Origin: Meandrina meandrites
Lineage: Eukaryota > Cnidaria > Anthozoa > Scleractinia > Meandrinidae
Assembly: GCA_963693305.1 (NCBI GenBank)
Contig: OY855908.1
Span: 29,508,305 to 29,572,304, forward strand
Length of the DNA: 64,000 bases
Reading direction: 5' to 3'
The position numbers and the translations under genes were made by a program. Each line of letters begins with the position of its first letter. The stretch's first letter is position 1. Below, piece after piece: positions 46,610 to 55,554 of the stretch. The notes under the pieces were generated by a model. The model was given only the letters and a program-made list of their open reading frames with translations, was not told the origin of the DNA and ran no database searches.

Positions 46610-48534
46610 CGGAAATAATTGAATATTATCATAACAATAGTGTACGAAACTTGATATAGTGTATCGGTTATTGGGCAACCTATTTGCGTTGGCTCTTTCG
46701 CTGGCTTCATTTAGATTCGCTACACCGTGCTGAAGAGTCCCAATAAGGACGAAACAGCTGTCAACGGTTGCAATCCTGCTATATCGGTTCTAGTCGTGTT
46801 GGTGCCCCAGAGTTTACTCTTTTACGTAGTATGATTAGCCTTTCAGTATTGTTTGTCAGTAGATATTCCATTATCCTCTGCGCTGTATATATTTTCGCGA
46901 TTCCTTCCTTTGTGTACATTTCTCCTACGACATTTCTTGTCTTGTCAGCGAAGTTATTTAATCTGTTCACCGCGTCATGGCCAACCCACCGCCAATTTTA
47001 CCACCGTTGCAAAGTCGGAGTACAAGAAGTTCCAGCAAATATTCAGGCTGTCCCTCAAGCTGCTGTTCCTGAATTGCGGTCGACCAAATCTGCTAACGGA
47101 TTTGGACCCTCGGTCCAAATATGGACCCCGGGGACCAATTCAGCTAGCGAATTTGGACCCCCTTACACGGTATTTGGTAGAAATAACAACATATACCATT
47201 GGTCGAGAGGTGTTAGACATGTCTGCCTATCCTATATCCTATATCTCTTCATGCCATAAGGCACATAAGGCTTTGCCATTCTCCTTCCACCCACTACGGT
47301 TTGCTGCGAGGGTTCTGACATTCGCCCATGACTACCACCCAGCTGTTTTCCTTTCATGTTCAACCATTCTCCTCCATGTTGTTTTGGGTTGGCCCGGCCT
47401 TCTTTTAAGACATGTCTGCCACAGAAGGCAAAACTGCAGCGGTACAGGCGTTATTGGCAATTACGGAGTTGCGCAGGGAACTGGGGCGAGTTTTTAATTT
47501 TAACCAATGGATAAACGGACACCAACACATGCAAGATCACATCGAGTTTGGTCATCCTATCAAGTTTTGATGCTTTTAGGATGAACAGAGGCCAAGTTGT
47601 GGACTTTCAAACATGGTTCAAAATCCAAACAAACGTCTCTAATTTTGAGACAGCATCCTCGAAAACCATCACTCTTATTTCTTTCCTCTGTTTTGAGGTA
47701 ATTGTAAAATTCTGTCATTGACCTACTATCTGGAGAAGCTGAGATGAAAGTCACTATGTTTGCTCAAACCCTAACCCTCAGTCTATAATTTACACCGTTG
47801 ATTGGCTGGTGGTGTTCCTGTGTCCTAGCGGATTTGGCGCCCTGGATTTTTAACCCCGATCTAATTCAGCTAGCGGATTTGGACCCACATTTGCGGATTT
47901 GAACCCCCTCCAGCAAAAATCGCGTAAGGGAATGAAATCGTGATTAAACTTTTTTTCGTCACTCAGAGTTTTGTAGATTGAGCAGGTAGAATAAAAACAA
48001 GTTCAACTAATAAACCACTTAAAGCTTTTTTCGTCAAGTGAGTTTTATTATTTGAATGAATGATAAATGGTTGAGTGAATTTACAGAAACCTAAAAAAGA
48101 TGCTAGACAATAAGAGATTACTTGACTCTCATTACATTGTTTTCTTTGTGTTTTACTTTTCACAAATAGTTCCTTTTTTCTTTATACGTGTTCGACAGTA
48201 AAACAGTTTTTCATAACGCCGAGAACAAGAGCTAGTTTGACTTATTATTCCCTGCGATTTTTTTCGTTTGTGGTATAAGCTTAACAATGTTGCATGGGAA
48301 ACTTCGATATCAAGATAATTCTACCAAAAGCGCAAAAAGAAAATTTAACTTATTTATGTCCGCATGTGAATTTTGCGCGATTGCTTCTTTCTAAATGGTT
48401 TTTATTGAAGTATTTTGTGTTATGATCCCAAAGGGCACTGACAAAAAGGTAAAAAAAAACTTACAAATGGAATAAATCATCGATAAAGTAGTGCATATCC
48501 GTTAGCGAATTTTTACCCCGGGGTCCAAATCCGC
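46610..48534. mobile_element. Unit 5-specific insert bounded by GGATTTGGACC motifs
   Basis: Homology to the sister units stops near 46610 and resumes with the 5' exon at 48538. Clusters of CGGATTTGGACCC, ACCCCGGGG and CTAGCGGATTTGG occur at about 47085-47165 and 47825-47915, and in inverted form at the right end (CGGGGTCCAAATCCGCT). This looks like terminal or subterminal repeats of one or two transposons. Superfamily not determined. Confidence 0.5.
47412..47570 (+). CDS. Small unrecognised ORF (52 codons)
   Basis: Starts MSATEGKTAAVQALL and reads through ELRRELGRVFNFNQWING to a stop at 47568-47570. The composition is protein-like (charged helix then an aromatic-rich stretch). It may be a first exon or a transposon-derived fragment. 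I do not recognise it; weak evidence. Confidence 0.2.
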   Translation: MSATEGKTAAVQALLAITELRRELGRVFNFNQWINGHQHMQDHIEFGHPIKF

Positions 48535-48537
48535 TGT

Positions 48538-48676
48538 CCCGCGTTCCAGCGTTGCAGCGCAAAAGTTGCCGGACTCCGAAGCCTGGGCTCCGAAGCCTGG
48601 GCTCCAGTGTTATCTATGTAATGGTGGCGTACATGTGATTTGTTGTGGAGGTTTATATAAAGAGTACAAAGCCAAG
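48538..48676 (+). other. Orphan 5' UTR exon, unit 5
   Basis: Block homologous to the other 5' exons (CCCGCGTTCCAGCG ... GCCAAG) with intact donor GTAAGAGAG at 48677, but no finger exon downstream in this orientation. It contains a short local duplication (GGGCTCCGAAGCCT). If transcribed it would splice to something else. Confidence 0.45.
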
Positions 48677-51006
48677 GTAAGAGAGTCGTTATAATTACAT
48701 TTTTCCCATTTAGATAAGCTATAGAATACAGATCACCTATATCCATCTCACTGAATAGAAATACACAGTTTAAAATAACCGTAGGACAGTCGCCGGTCAA
48801 TAATATAATCTAAGCTTAGCTCACAATACTGATAACATTACTCTTTGTATGAACGGGAATCAAGATCAATCTACCCTAACACGTTTTACTTTTTCTTTGG
48901 GCGTGAGTTAAGTGAATAATGGCTGGAACCGAACGGTTCAGAATAAATGTTTCGAATGCTTTTGCCAATGTAGTTAAATACAAACATTCAAAGGAAAGAA
49001 AAACCTTCTGGTCGCGGATATCTTTGACTAAGTTATACACGGTTTATGTAGCAGTGGGTAAACAAAGAGATACCAACCGCAAATCTGAAGTTCTTCTCAA
49101 AGACCAACGGCGTTTATTTGCTGTAAATGGGCTTTACAGTATTTTTTACGACTGGAAACACGGGAGAGCGAAACTAAATCTCCGAAAAGAAAACTGTCAC
49201 ATGAGACCCGCAAAGCGGCTCCCATTACAGAGACTAAACTTGCAAAATTCTACAATCACGCAATTCAAAGTCACACAAGTCCTAGTTCATCAGCCTGTTA
49301 CATTTACACAATGGTTTATGATTATTTGACGTGTGCAGACATAGATGTATGGCGCGCGTGCAGTTGAATACCCATTCGAGCATTTAGCACTTTGTTCTTC
49401 ATGACCTTCCGTGCTCTGCCGTTTTGGAGTTACTAAAGACCTGATAACATTAAGGGCTTTTATATATATATTCAGCACAGAGAGATAATTAGCAAATATT
49501 CTTTGAAATCGAGGTAAATATTCTGCCGCTATTCACCGAGATTGAAAAGAATAATTGTTTTAGTATGTACACACGAAGTGATCTCAAAACAGACAATCTA
49601 GACATTTTCAAAAGGAAACCTATGAAAAGCAATTTTATTGACGTCTAATTTGACGTCTCAATTCATGCGTGAAACACGTACAAAACTATTTACAGATTCT
49701 TTTAACATGGCAAATTCCCAATCAAAATGGTCCTTTTACACAGTTCAAATCGGCAACTTTAATCGAAAGTCTGCTTGGAAATCGATAACTGATCAAACAA
49801 AGTTTTCGAAGTTATCGAGAAAGGCTTGTTGTTTGGCTCGTTGCGAAGGTGCCTGTCAATGGCGGCTCGAATTGAGGTGAGTGTTGCCTTGTTGTAATAT
49901 GACCTGTCTTGTTTTCTCGCGGAGATATAAAACTTCAATTCTTCTTTTTCTATTTCCTCGATTTCGGTGAGAAATTCGTTCTGTCAGGCAAACCAGTCTA
50001 CAAAAATACTCGTAATGAGACAAATTGTAGTCGTGAAGATTAATTGCTGCCTATTTAGCGATAGGTCGAATTGATCACAGTAATTTCTCGAGTAATGCAT
50101 CAGTCAATTGAAACTCCGGCCCCCCGACCCCCGGGACTTAGCGGGGAATTTAACACTTACCAAGTGTTAAAAAACGGCTTATTTCCCCGCTCCCAGGGCC
50201 AAGACGTCTGTTAAAAGCCCCGCATAGCGGGGCCATCCGAACCAAATGGAGAAATACAGTCGACTGAATGAATGAATGAACGAATGAATGACAAACTTAG
50301 TTATTATAAAACATCAGTAAAAAATGATTAACATATCTAATATCTAATATATACTGTTTTACGTGTTTGCCGTGCTCCCGATAACTCCAACCTTCAAGGG
50401 AAAATGAAAACGGTTCGAGTTATCGGGAGCTGAGACTGAGCAATAAAAAATAACGAGAAACTGGTGTTTTACTATTCATGCAGTCTGTATTTTCAGTTAA
50501 TAAAATTTGATTATAGTATAAAAGCAGGGCCCGCGCAGCAAGATTTTGAGTGGGGGGGCTCAAGCGTGATTGAGTTTTTCTTTTTTTTTGGGGGGGGGGG
50601 GGGGGGGTGGGAGCAGAGGCATGCTACCCTGGGAAAATTAGGGTTTTAGTTACACTCAGATATCAGAAGGACACACATAGGAGTTACTGGTTCTGGGACA
50701 AAATTTTTAAAACAAATATAAGAAAGCTTTATTATAAAGAAACTCGGCTCCCATGCTCGCCTCGTTTCTTTTAATAAAGCTTTCTTATATTTGTTTTAAA
50801 AATTTTCTCCCAGAACCAGTAACTCCTATGTGTGTTGTGCTGGAATTTGAGTGAAAATAAGAAAGCAAGGAAGTAACAAAGAGCAAGCGGGAATGTAACA
50901 AAAAAATTATTTTCTTTTTAAAAAATGCCCGCACTGTATAATATACAAAAGTGTCTCAGAATTATTTTCCATTTGAACAATTATCTGCACTTGTATATAC
51001 GCCGAG
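48677..51006. other. Transition region with hairpins, no clear gene
   Basis: A frame at 48919-49329 (136 codons, MAGTERFRINVSNAFAN...) is open but unrecognised. At 50090-50240 several small palindromes cluster: TAACACTT-ACC-AAGTGTTA, GCCCCGC-ATA-GCGGGGC, TAGCGGGGAA with TTCCCCGCT. GCTCCCGATAACTC and GAGTTATCGGGAGC (about 50373-50432) pair. There is a GAAT-type microsatellite at about 50265-50290 and a G18 run at 50590-50607. Confidence 0.55.
50671..50835. repeat. 165-bp foldback element
   Basis: The left arm starts ACACACATAGGAGTTACTGG and the right arm ends CCAGTAACTCCTATGTGTGT. Arms are about 70 bases and include AACAAATATAAGAAAGCTTT and its complement. The centre is a short G+C-rich CTCGGCTCCCATGCTCGCCTCG. 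Confidence 0.85.
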
Positions 51007-51363
51007 ATGGCAGCCGCAGACACGTTGGAACTAATAAAAACACTTCCACCAGAATTACGGGAAAAGATTTTCAAACACTACCTCGCAATAAAAGTACGGG
51101 AAAGAAATGAAATGGGCTGGGGCAAGGTTCATGAGCATATTTCAAAACTGCCTTTCTGTCATAAAAGGCAGCGGATTGTACGTATGATAATATGTTTTGA
51201 AATGAACTGCCGTTTCGAGGGATGTTGTTTTCCCTGTTTCAAAAGAGCAAAAAAACTACATAAAGTTTCGATTAGTCCCCCAATCGAGTCAATACCTGAC
51301 TTTCCCACGGAAGAATACAATCCTTTCTTAGAAATATGCTCCCGGGATTGTGATTGGCACTAG
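51007..51363 (+). CDS. Small F-box-like, cysteine-rich protein
   Basis: 118 residues. The start MAAADTLELIKTLPPELREK has the LPPELxxxIFxxY spacing of an F-box-like helix (about residues 14-27). A second half is Cys-rich (CFEMNCRFEGCCFPCFKRAKK, about 63-83, and CSRDCDW at the end) and could bind metal. The F-box reading implies a ubiquitin-ligase adaptor, but this is only motif-level. The clear ATG has a good purine context (CCGAGATGG). It lies about 700 bases outside the first Polinton-type repeats and could be host-derived, part of the element, or cargo of another transposon. Confidence 0.5.
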   Translation: MAAADTLELIKTLPPELREKIFKHYLAIKVRERNEMGWGKVHEHISKLPFCHKRQRIVRMIICFEMNCRFEGCCFPCFKRAKKLHKVSISPPIESIPDFPTEEYNPFLEICSRDCDWH

Positions 51364-51748
51364 TGGTACCAATACTTTTATAATTGTTTGACTTCCATTA
51401 CAGGCAGCTTCCTTCTACTCGATTTAATTCTGTAAAGCAGAACCGTTGCGTGACATTTTTCTGAGAAAAAGACCGGAAACCAATATTTCTAGTTCCCAGG
51501 CCCTTTAGACGAAGCGGGGGTTTCCCTGTTTTAGGAACAGGTAAGCAAAGGGGTTGTAAGACAGAAAACACAACAAGAGTGTAAAATGAATTAATTTTAT
51601 TCAAGTAGATTATAAATTTTATGCAACTACAACATGACGTCACGACACAGCTGTGTCGGTCCACAACAATGGAAACAAGATAGAAGCTGCTGATTTGAAT
51701 AAGTCCCACGCCGTGGGACACACACCAAATAAAAATTCGAACTTGAAG

Positions 51749-51881
51749 AAAATTCGGTTACGGCGTAACCCATTTCTGTTGTTAGTCTAATTAATGCTTA
51801 AAATTCGGTTACGGCGTAACCCATTTTTGTTGTTATTCTAATTAATGCTAAAAATTCGGTTACGGCGTAACCCATTTCTAA
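51749..51881. repeat. Three 51-bp tandem repeats with a 15-bp palindrome
   Basis: The unit begins AAAATTCGGTTACGGCGTAA and starts at 51749, 51800 and 51851. Each contains GGTTACG-G-CGTAACC (51756-51770, 51807-51821, 51858-51872). Spacer bases vary slightly (TTGTTAGTCTAATTAATGCT) while the palindrome is unchanged. Confidence 0.9.
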
Positions 51882-52166
51882 TGTTTTTGAATCAACAGTT
51901 CTTCAGTCAGCGTAGTTCAGCGTAAATATAACCAACTCTTCAAATAGCGATTTAACCTCTCCACTCTCGTTTGAAGCATTCACGAACGCATCTCACAGCT
52001 TCCCAAGATCAGTTCGAAAGGATAAAACCGCGTCTTGTTCATTTTTTTTGTTCTAACCAAACGACAAGAACCGTCTCTTCGCTAGAAGATGTAGCAACTG
52101 AATAAATTTGAAGTGTGTTGTACTAATAAAGCAACGGGCTTTCACGCTTCGCCAAGCATGTCAATC

Positions 52167-52290
52167 AAAACACGTGAAACTTGTCTCGAGAACTTTCTGT
52201 ACACGTGTCAATAACACGAGTCAAAACACGTGAAACTTGTCTCGAGAACGTTCTGTACACGTGTCAATAACACGAGTCAAAACACGTGCG
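52167..52290. repeat. 56-bp tandem repeats with five CACGTG sites
   Basis: AAAACACGTG begins at 52167, 52223 and 52279; the third copy breaks off after CACGTG. CACGTG palindromes lie at 52171, 52202, 52227, 52258 and 52283. CACGTG is the E-box core recognised by bHLH-ZIP factors, so a host-responsive control region is possible but unproven. Confidence 0.85.
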
Positions 52291-52381
52291 GCGGGAAACC
52301 GCTTCTTGCAAAACGTCACGCGTGAAGATAACAGAAATCATTCTTTAATAAAGTGAAAGAGTGTGCGCTTTGACTGATATC

Positions 52382-53050
52382 TTATTTCGAAACGTCGACC
52401 GCGCTGCCCAGAAACTTTTTTTGAAGCCTAATTCTTTCTTCGTGCATGGCCTCTTGTCGTATTTTTTCTATGTCAGGGCTGCTTTGTTTATTTTTTTCCT
52501 TGGGAAGTGTTCCTTTCCGAAGAATCTCCTTCTGAATTAGATAGCTCTGTTTTTCATCAAGAATGCTTTGAAACTCAGAATCGCTGATTTTTCCGTCAAT
52601 GAGTGATTTTGACAGTATGCGGTCGACAGTATCGCATTTTGACATAGCCAGTGTCATGATTTTGCAGTGTTTGATAAGTTTGGACTCAAGCTTTTTGTAA
52701 AAACCGGTTAGCCCAGCAGCTGTTACCCCAAATAAACAAGCAACACAGCCAATAGGTATTGCCGCTAGAATTCCAATGCCTGTAAAGACAGCTGCTACGC
52801 CACCTGCGTAAAGAAAACTACTAATACCGCCAGAAGAAATGCTAGCATAGTTGATAATGATTTTAGTTCTATTATATTTTTTGGCAACAAGCCTATAATG
52901 TGAAACTTCATCACTTAAATATTTTAAAACTTCGTTTGCTTTCTGCATACGAAAATTGTTATCTGGTTGAGTTGGAAGACCTGGATAAAGTTTTGTCTGA
53001 GTTTCTGTTTGTTCATAAGCTGGCGCAGTTGGTAATACGTTGGATGCCAT
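52382..53050 (-). CDS. Polinton membrane protein with PTAP and LYPGL motifs
   Basis: 222 residues from the ATG at 53050 (the frame extends further upstream, but this ATG follows an A+T-rich promoter-like stretch and fits the protein start MASNVLPTAP). The N-terminal 30 residues are Pro-rich and hold PTAP (7-10) and LYPGL (21-25), the two classical ESCRT-recruiting late-domain types (TSG101 and ALIX). A long hydrophobic region (about 64-117, Gly/Ala-rich) would span a membrane, followed by a charged helical tail. It lies 28 bases downstream of the putative minor capsid gene on the same strand. Function unknown; a virion membrane or egress role is inferred. Confidence 0.75.
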   Translation of the reverse strand: MASNVLPTAPAYEQTETQTKLYPGLPTQPDNNFRMQKANEVLKYLSDEVSHYRLVAKKYNRTKIIINYASISSGGISSFLYAGGVAAVFTGIGILAAIPIGCVACLFGVTAAGLTGFYKKLESKLIKHCKIMTLAMSKCDTVDRILSKSLIDGKISDSEFQSILDEKQSYLIQKEILRKGTLPKEKNKQSSPDIEKIRQEAMHEERIRLQKKFLGSAVDVSK

Positions 53051-53078
53051 GGTTATATTTACAAAATTATTTTCTTGT

Positions 53079-53750
53079 TTAATTAATTTCAATTTGAAAC
53101 TGAAGAGGCAAGCCGTTAAAGTCAAATAGATTATTATTTTGGTCTCTGACAGAAATTGTCATATTTGAGATATGCTTATCAGCAGAAACATCGCGTAAGA
53201 CATGTTGTGGGCTGCTTTGATAAAAAACTTTTTCAAAAGGTTTTCCTGTTATGTCAAAAGTTTGTAAAACAGTAGACGGTTTGCCATTTAACAGATTCTG
53301 TTCTTTGTCAAGTAGGTCGCAATGAATGTAATATGTCGTTTCGGAATTCAGGTTTTTTATGAACGTTTTAAATTCCAATGTAAAAGAGTTTAAATTGAGT
53401 AAATTGCCTAAATTGGAATCAATAACAATCTTTTTAAACTCTGGATTTGTGATTACAAGCTGGCCAACGATAGTATTAACATCTGTTTGCAATGGGACCC
53501 TATGTTTGTTTAAACTGTTTCTGATTTCACTCGCCAACGCATCGAGTGTATAATGGCCCGGCAAAAAAGTAACTTTGAAAGGCTTTTCGACAGCATCTAA
53601 CAAAGTAATTGCCCCCTCTTCCTTTAAGTTAAACCACGAATTGTAAAGAGAACAACTTAACACCCGGATATAGCTTGGTTTTTAAATAGGCTGGGGTTCA
53701 AAATAGACCGTATGTGGATTTTCTTTTGTAACAACAGTAAGAATAACCAT
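53079..53750 (-). pseudogene. Putative minor capsid (penton-like) protein, interrupted by in-frame stop
   Basis: The frame begins at an ATG at 53750-53748 and meets a TAA at codon 23 (53684-53682). It then stays open, in the same frame, for about 200 codons to 53079. The downstream part is beta-rich and ends in NLFDFNGLPLQFQIEIN, a C-terminal pattern I associate with small jelly-roll virion proteins of Polinton-like elements; the minor-capsid label is therefore tentative. The stop separates a 22-residue N-terminal piece from the rest. It could be a nonsense mutation, a sequencing error or read-through. It is divergent from the 589-residue gene across a 34-bp gap. Confidence 0.6.
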
Positions 53751-53784
53751 TTTTATAATTAGAGAAAAATATTTTGTTTAAATA
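53751..53784. promoter_or_regulatory. 34-bp divergent promoter region
   Basis: Only 34 A+T-rich bases separate two divergent start codons. On the minus side TAATTATAAAA abuts the ATG; on the plus side TATTTTGTTTAAATA abuts it. It must carry start signals for both genes. Confidence 0.55.
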
Positions 53785-55554
53785 ATGGATAATGAATGGA
53801 CCGGTGGTGGAGGATGGTTGAATGATTATTCGAGGCAGCAAAGAACCAAAAGTGCAGCGAAAGCCGATACAGAAAAAGACAAGGCCCCTCAGCCGTCACA
53901 GCACAGCAGCGCATCTGTGCTTCTAAAATGGATTCAAACGCCACAAGCTGTCACCATTGCCAAAGTGGCAGAACAGAAGGCATGGAAAACCTTTCTTGCA
54001 AAATACCCTAAGGCTGATAAATCAAAGTTTGAGCCACAGACCAATTTCACCAAAGATCACACAGCAACCTCAGAAATTTATTTCAAAGCAGGGCCAGGCA
54101 ATTTGATAAACGTTTTTGGTTCAGACAGCAAATATTGGAGCCCGGAAATGAAAAGTGCGCTGGGTATTGGCCAATCATCAGAAGGGTTCCCACAACAGCT
54201 TACACCAAGTGGTTTAAAAGGTGACTCTTTGCCGATTCCTGCTGTTGGCTTTCACGATGCCGCACCGAGTTTGAAAAAAATATTTAATAACCAACTGAAT
54301 ATTTACGTAACACCGGACCAGTATTTCACAACAAAGTTCAGAGAGGTATTTCAAAAAACCAAACTCACCCACCATTCAGGGAAAGAGTCCAAAACATGGC
54401 TAGCCGGCCCAAATATGAAATATTGGCCACAGCAGCTGAATTTTGCTGTCTGGTGTGCGACAACGGGCTGTGGTATAAGTCGCGAAATTTTCGATAACAA
54501 CTATGCTATGCCACCGAATGTGCGAGCTTTTTACAAGTTCCATATATATTTTACTGTCAGGCGAATATTGTTTCAGATGGGGGGAATACAAAGCATAAGC
54601 GCTTTGCCTGGCGACCCAACTTTTGACCAGATTAACAACAAATACGACGTGGCTTCATACAAAAGAATATGCAATGAGTTCGGAGTCGACCCGTCAAGCG
54701 ATTTTCGTTTTACAAGAGGCGCAAACCACGGCCTGGGAAGCGTTTACATCTATGTGTCAAACATTGGACCGTCTAAAGAAGAGGGAGACATTTACCCCGG
54801 GGGGTCAAAAAAGTTCTCAGACGAAGGTGGATCAGGCTCAAAAGGTAACTTGATTTATTATATCGAGCCGGATGACGCTGCCTACGGACAGGCAGACTGG
54901 TTTTGTCCCAATGTAGCAGAAGGTCTAACCCAGGCGGGTTTGTCTCGAATAAACCAGTCGATAGAGGCGTTTGTTTACTGTGTTTTGGGTTCACAGGTGA
55001 ACGTTAGAAGCAGCATACTTGGGACAGGAGGGCGCGCAAAGGAAGCGCAAAGTGAGTTCCTTGTGCTGGTTGAAGACTCAATAAGGCAACCGGATCTGGC
55101 AAAGTCAGTTCAAAGGTACCAACTTGCTGTAGATGAGGCTAAGGTGAGGCTTAACCTTGCTGTGTGTCCGGGGGCCTGGCTGATGCCTGCGCGGATGGTA
55201 ATAAATATGGGAACTGTTATTGGTTACAACAACCAGCTCAAACAAGCTATCCCTGGCATGAAGCTAGGGGTTAACGACGAAGTAAATAAGAGCACAAAAA
55301 AATCAGGGCTAAAGCTAATGGCAGGAGGGCCGACAAAGATAAACCCACCAAACAGCCACCCCTCAAACCCAATACACAAGCACGCAACGCAAAAAAAGGG
55401 GCCCGCAACTGAAGAGGGTAAATCGCCTGAAGATCAAACACCTCAGCCTGAAGAGCAAAAACCTGATAGCAGTGAAACACACGAAAATAACAAAGTAGCT
55501 ATTGCTATTGGTGCTGTTGGGGTTGCGGCTTTGATTTACGCAGTTATGCGCTAA
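53785..55554 (+). CDS. 589-residue tail-anchored Polinton protein of unknown function
   Basis: Starts MDNEWTGGGGWLNDYSRQQ. A soluble region of about 460 residues, rich in aromatic and Gly residues, is followed by a Pro/Gln/Lys-rich linker (about 490-560) and a C-terminal hydrophobic segment (VAIAIGAVGVAALIYAVM, about 570-587) consistent with a tail anchor. I recognise no enzyme motif. Its size, its position among capsid genes and its shared promoter suggest a structural or virion-associated membrane protein. Its 3' end overlaps the opposing coiled-coil gene by four bases, so the two transcripts must converge. Confidence 0.8.
   Translation: MDNEWTGGGGWLNDYSRQQRTKSAAKADTEKDKAPQPSQHSSASVLLKWIQTPQAVTIAKVAEQKAWKTFLAKYPKADKSKFEPQTNFTKDHTATSEIYFKAGPGNLINVFGSDSKYWSPEMKSALGIGQSSEGFPQQLTPSGLKGDSLPIPAVGFHDAAPSLKKIFNNQLNIYVTPDQYFTTKFREVFQKTKLTHHSGKESKTWLAGPNMKYWPQQLNFAVWCATTGCGISREIFDNNYAMPPNVRAFYKFHIYFTVRRILFQMGGIQSISALPGDPTFDQINNKYDVASYKRICNEFGVDPSSDFRFTRGANHGLGSVYIYVSNIGPSKEEGDIYPGGSKKFSDEGGSGSKGNLIYYIEPDDAAYGQADWFCPNVAEGLTQAGLSRINQSIEAFVYCVLGSQVNVRSSILGTGGRAKEAQSEFLVLVEDSIRQPDLAKSVQRYQLAVDEAKVRLNLAVCPGAWLMPARMVINMGTVIGYNNQLKQAIPGMKLGVNDEVNKSTKKSGLKLMAGGPTKINPPNSHPSNPIHKHATQKKGPATEEGKSPEDQTPQPEEQKPDSSETHENNKVAIAIGAVGVAALIYAVMR

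Larger units (their letters stand above)
43699..48537. other. Non-coding flank of unit 5 with insertions
   Basis: Duplicated flank up to about 46610, interrupted by a MITE (43959-44373). From about 46610 to 48534 the sequence has no counterpart in the other units and is bounded by GGATTTGGACC repeats. I see no recognisable gene, only one short candidate frame (47412-47570). Confidence 0.6.
43706..48850 (+). repeat. Segmental duplication unit 5 (finger exon missing)
   Basis: Flank, hairpin and 5' exon (48538-48676) are present, but sequence after about 48.85 kb no longer matches the intron and no finger exon follows before the F-box-like ORF and the Polinton. The right boundary is approximate. 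Confidence 0.65.
51364..52381. other. Non-coding region with tandem palindromic repeats at left side of Polinton
   Basis: About 1 kb without a supported gene. It holds a 17-bp palindrome GTCCCACGCCGTGGGAC (51703-51719), three 51-bp repeats and three 56-bp repeats. This is a plausible terminal or subterminal region of the Polinton, but without the right end no inverted-repeat test is possible here. Confidence 0.5.

Noticed and set aside
46768..47497. 163- and 214-codon overlapping frames
   Set aside because: They overlap in two frames, run through repeat motifs (GGATTTGGACC) and have no recognisable domain; treated as chance frames in inserted DNA.
48919..49329. 136-codon frame as a host gene
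   Set aside because: Open and with an ATG but no family recognised, no splice context, and in repeat-rich DNA; left as unproven and mentioned only in the region note.
51398..51721. 107-codon minus-strand frame left of the Polinton
   Set aside because: Low-complexity hydrophobic translation through repeat DNA including a palindrome; no promoter-like context.
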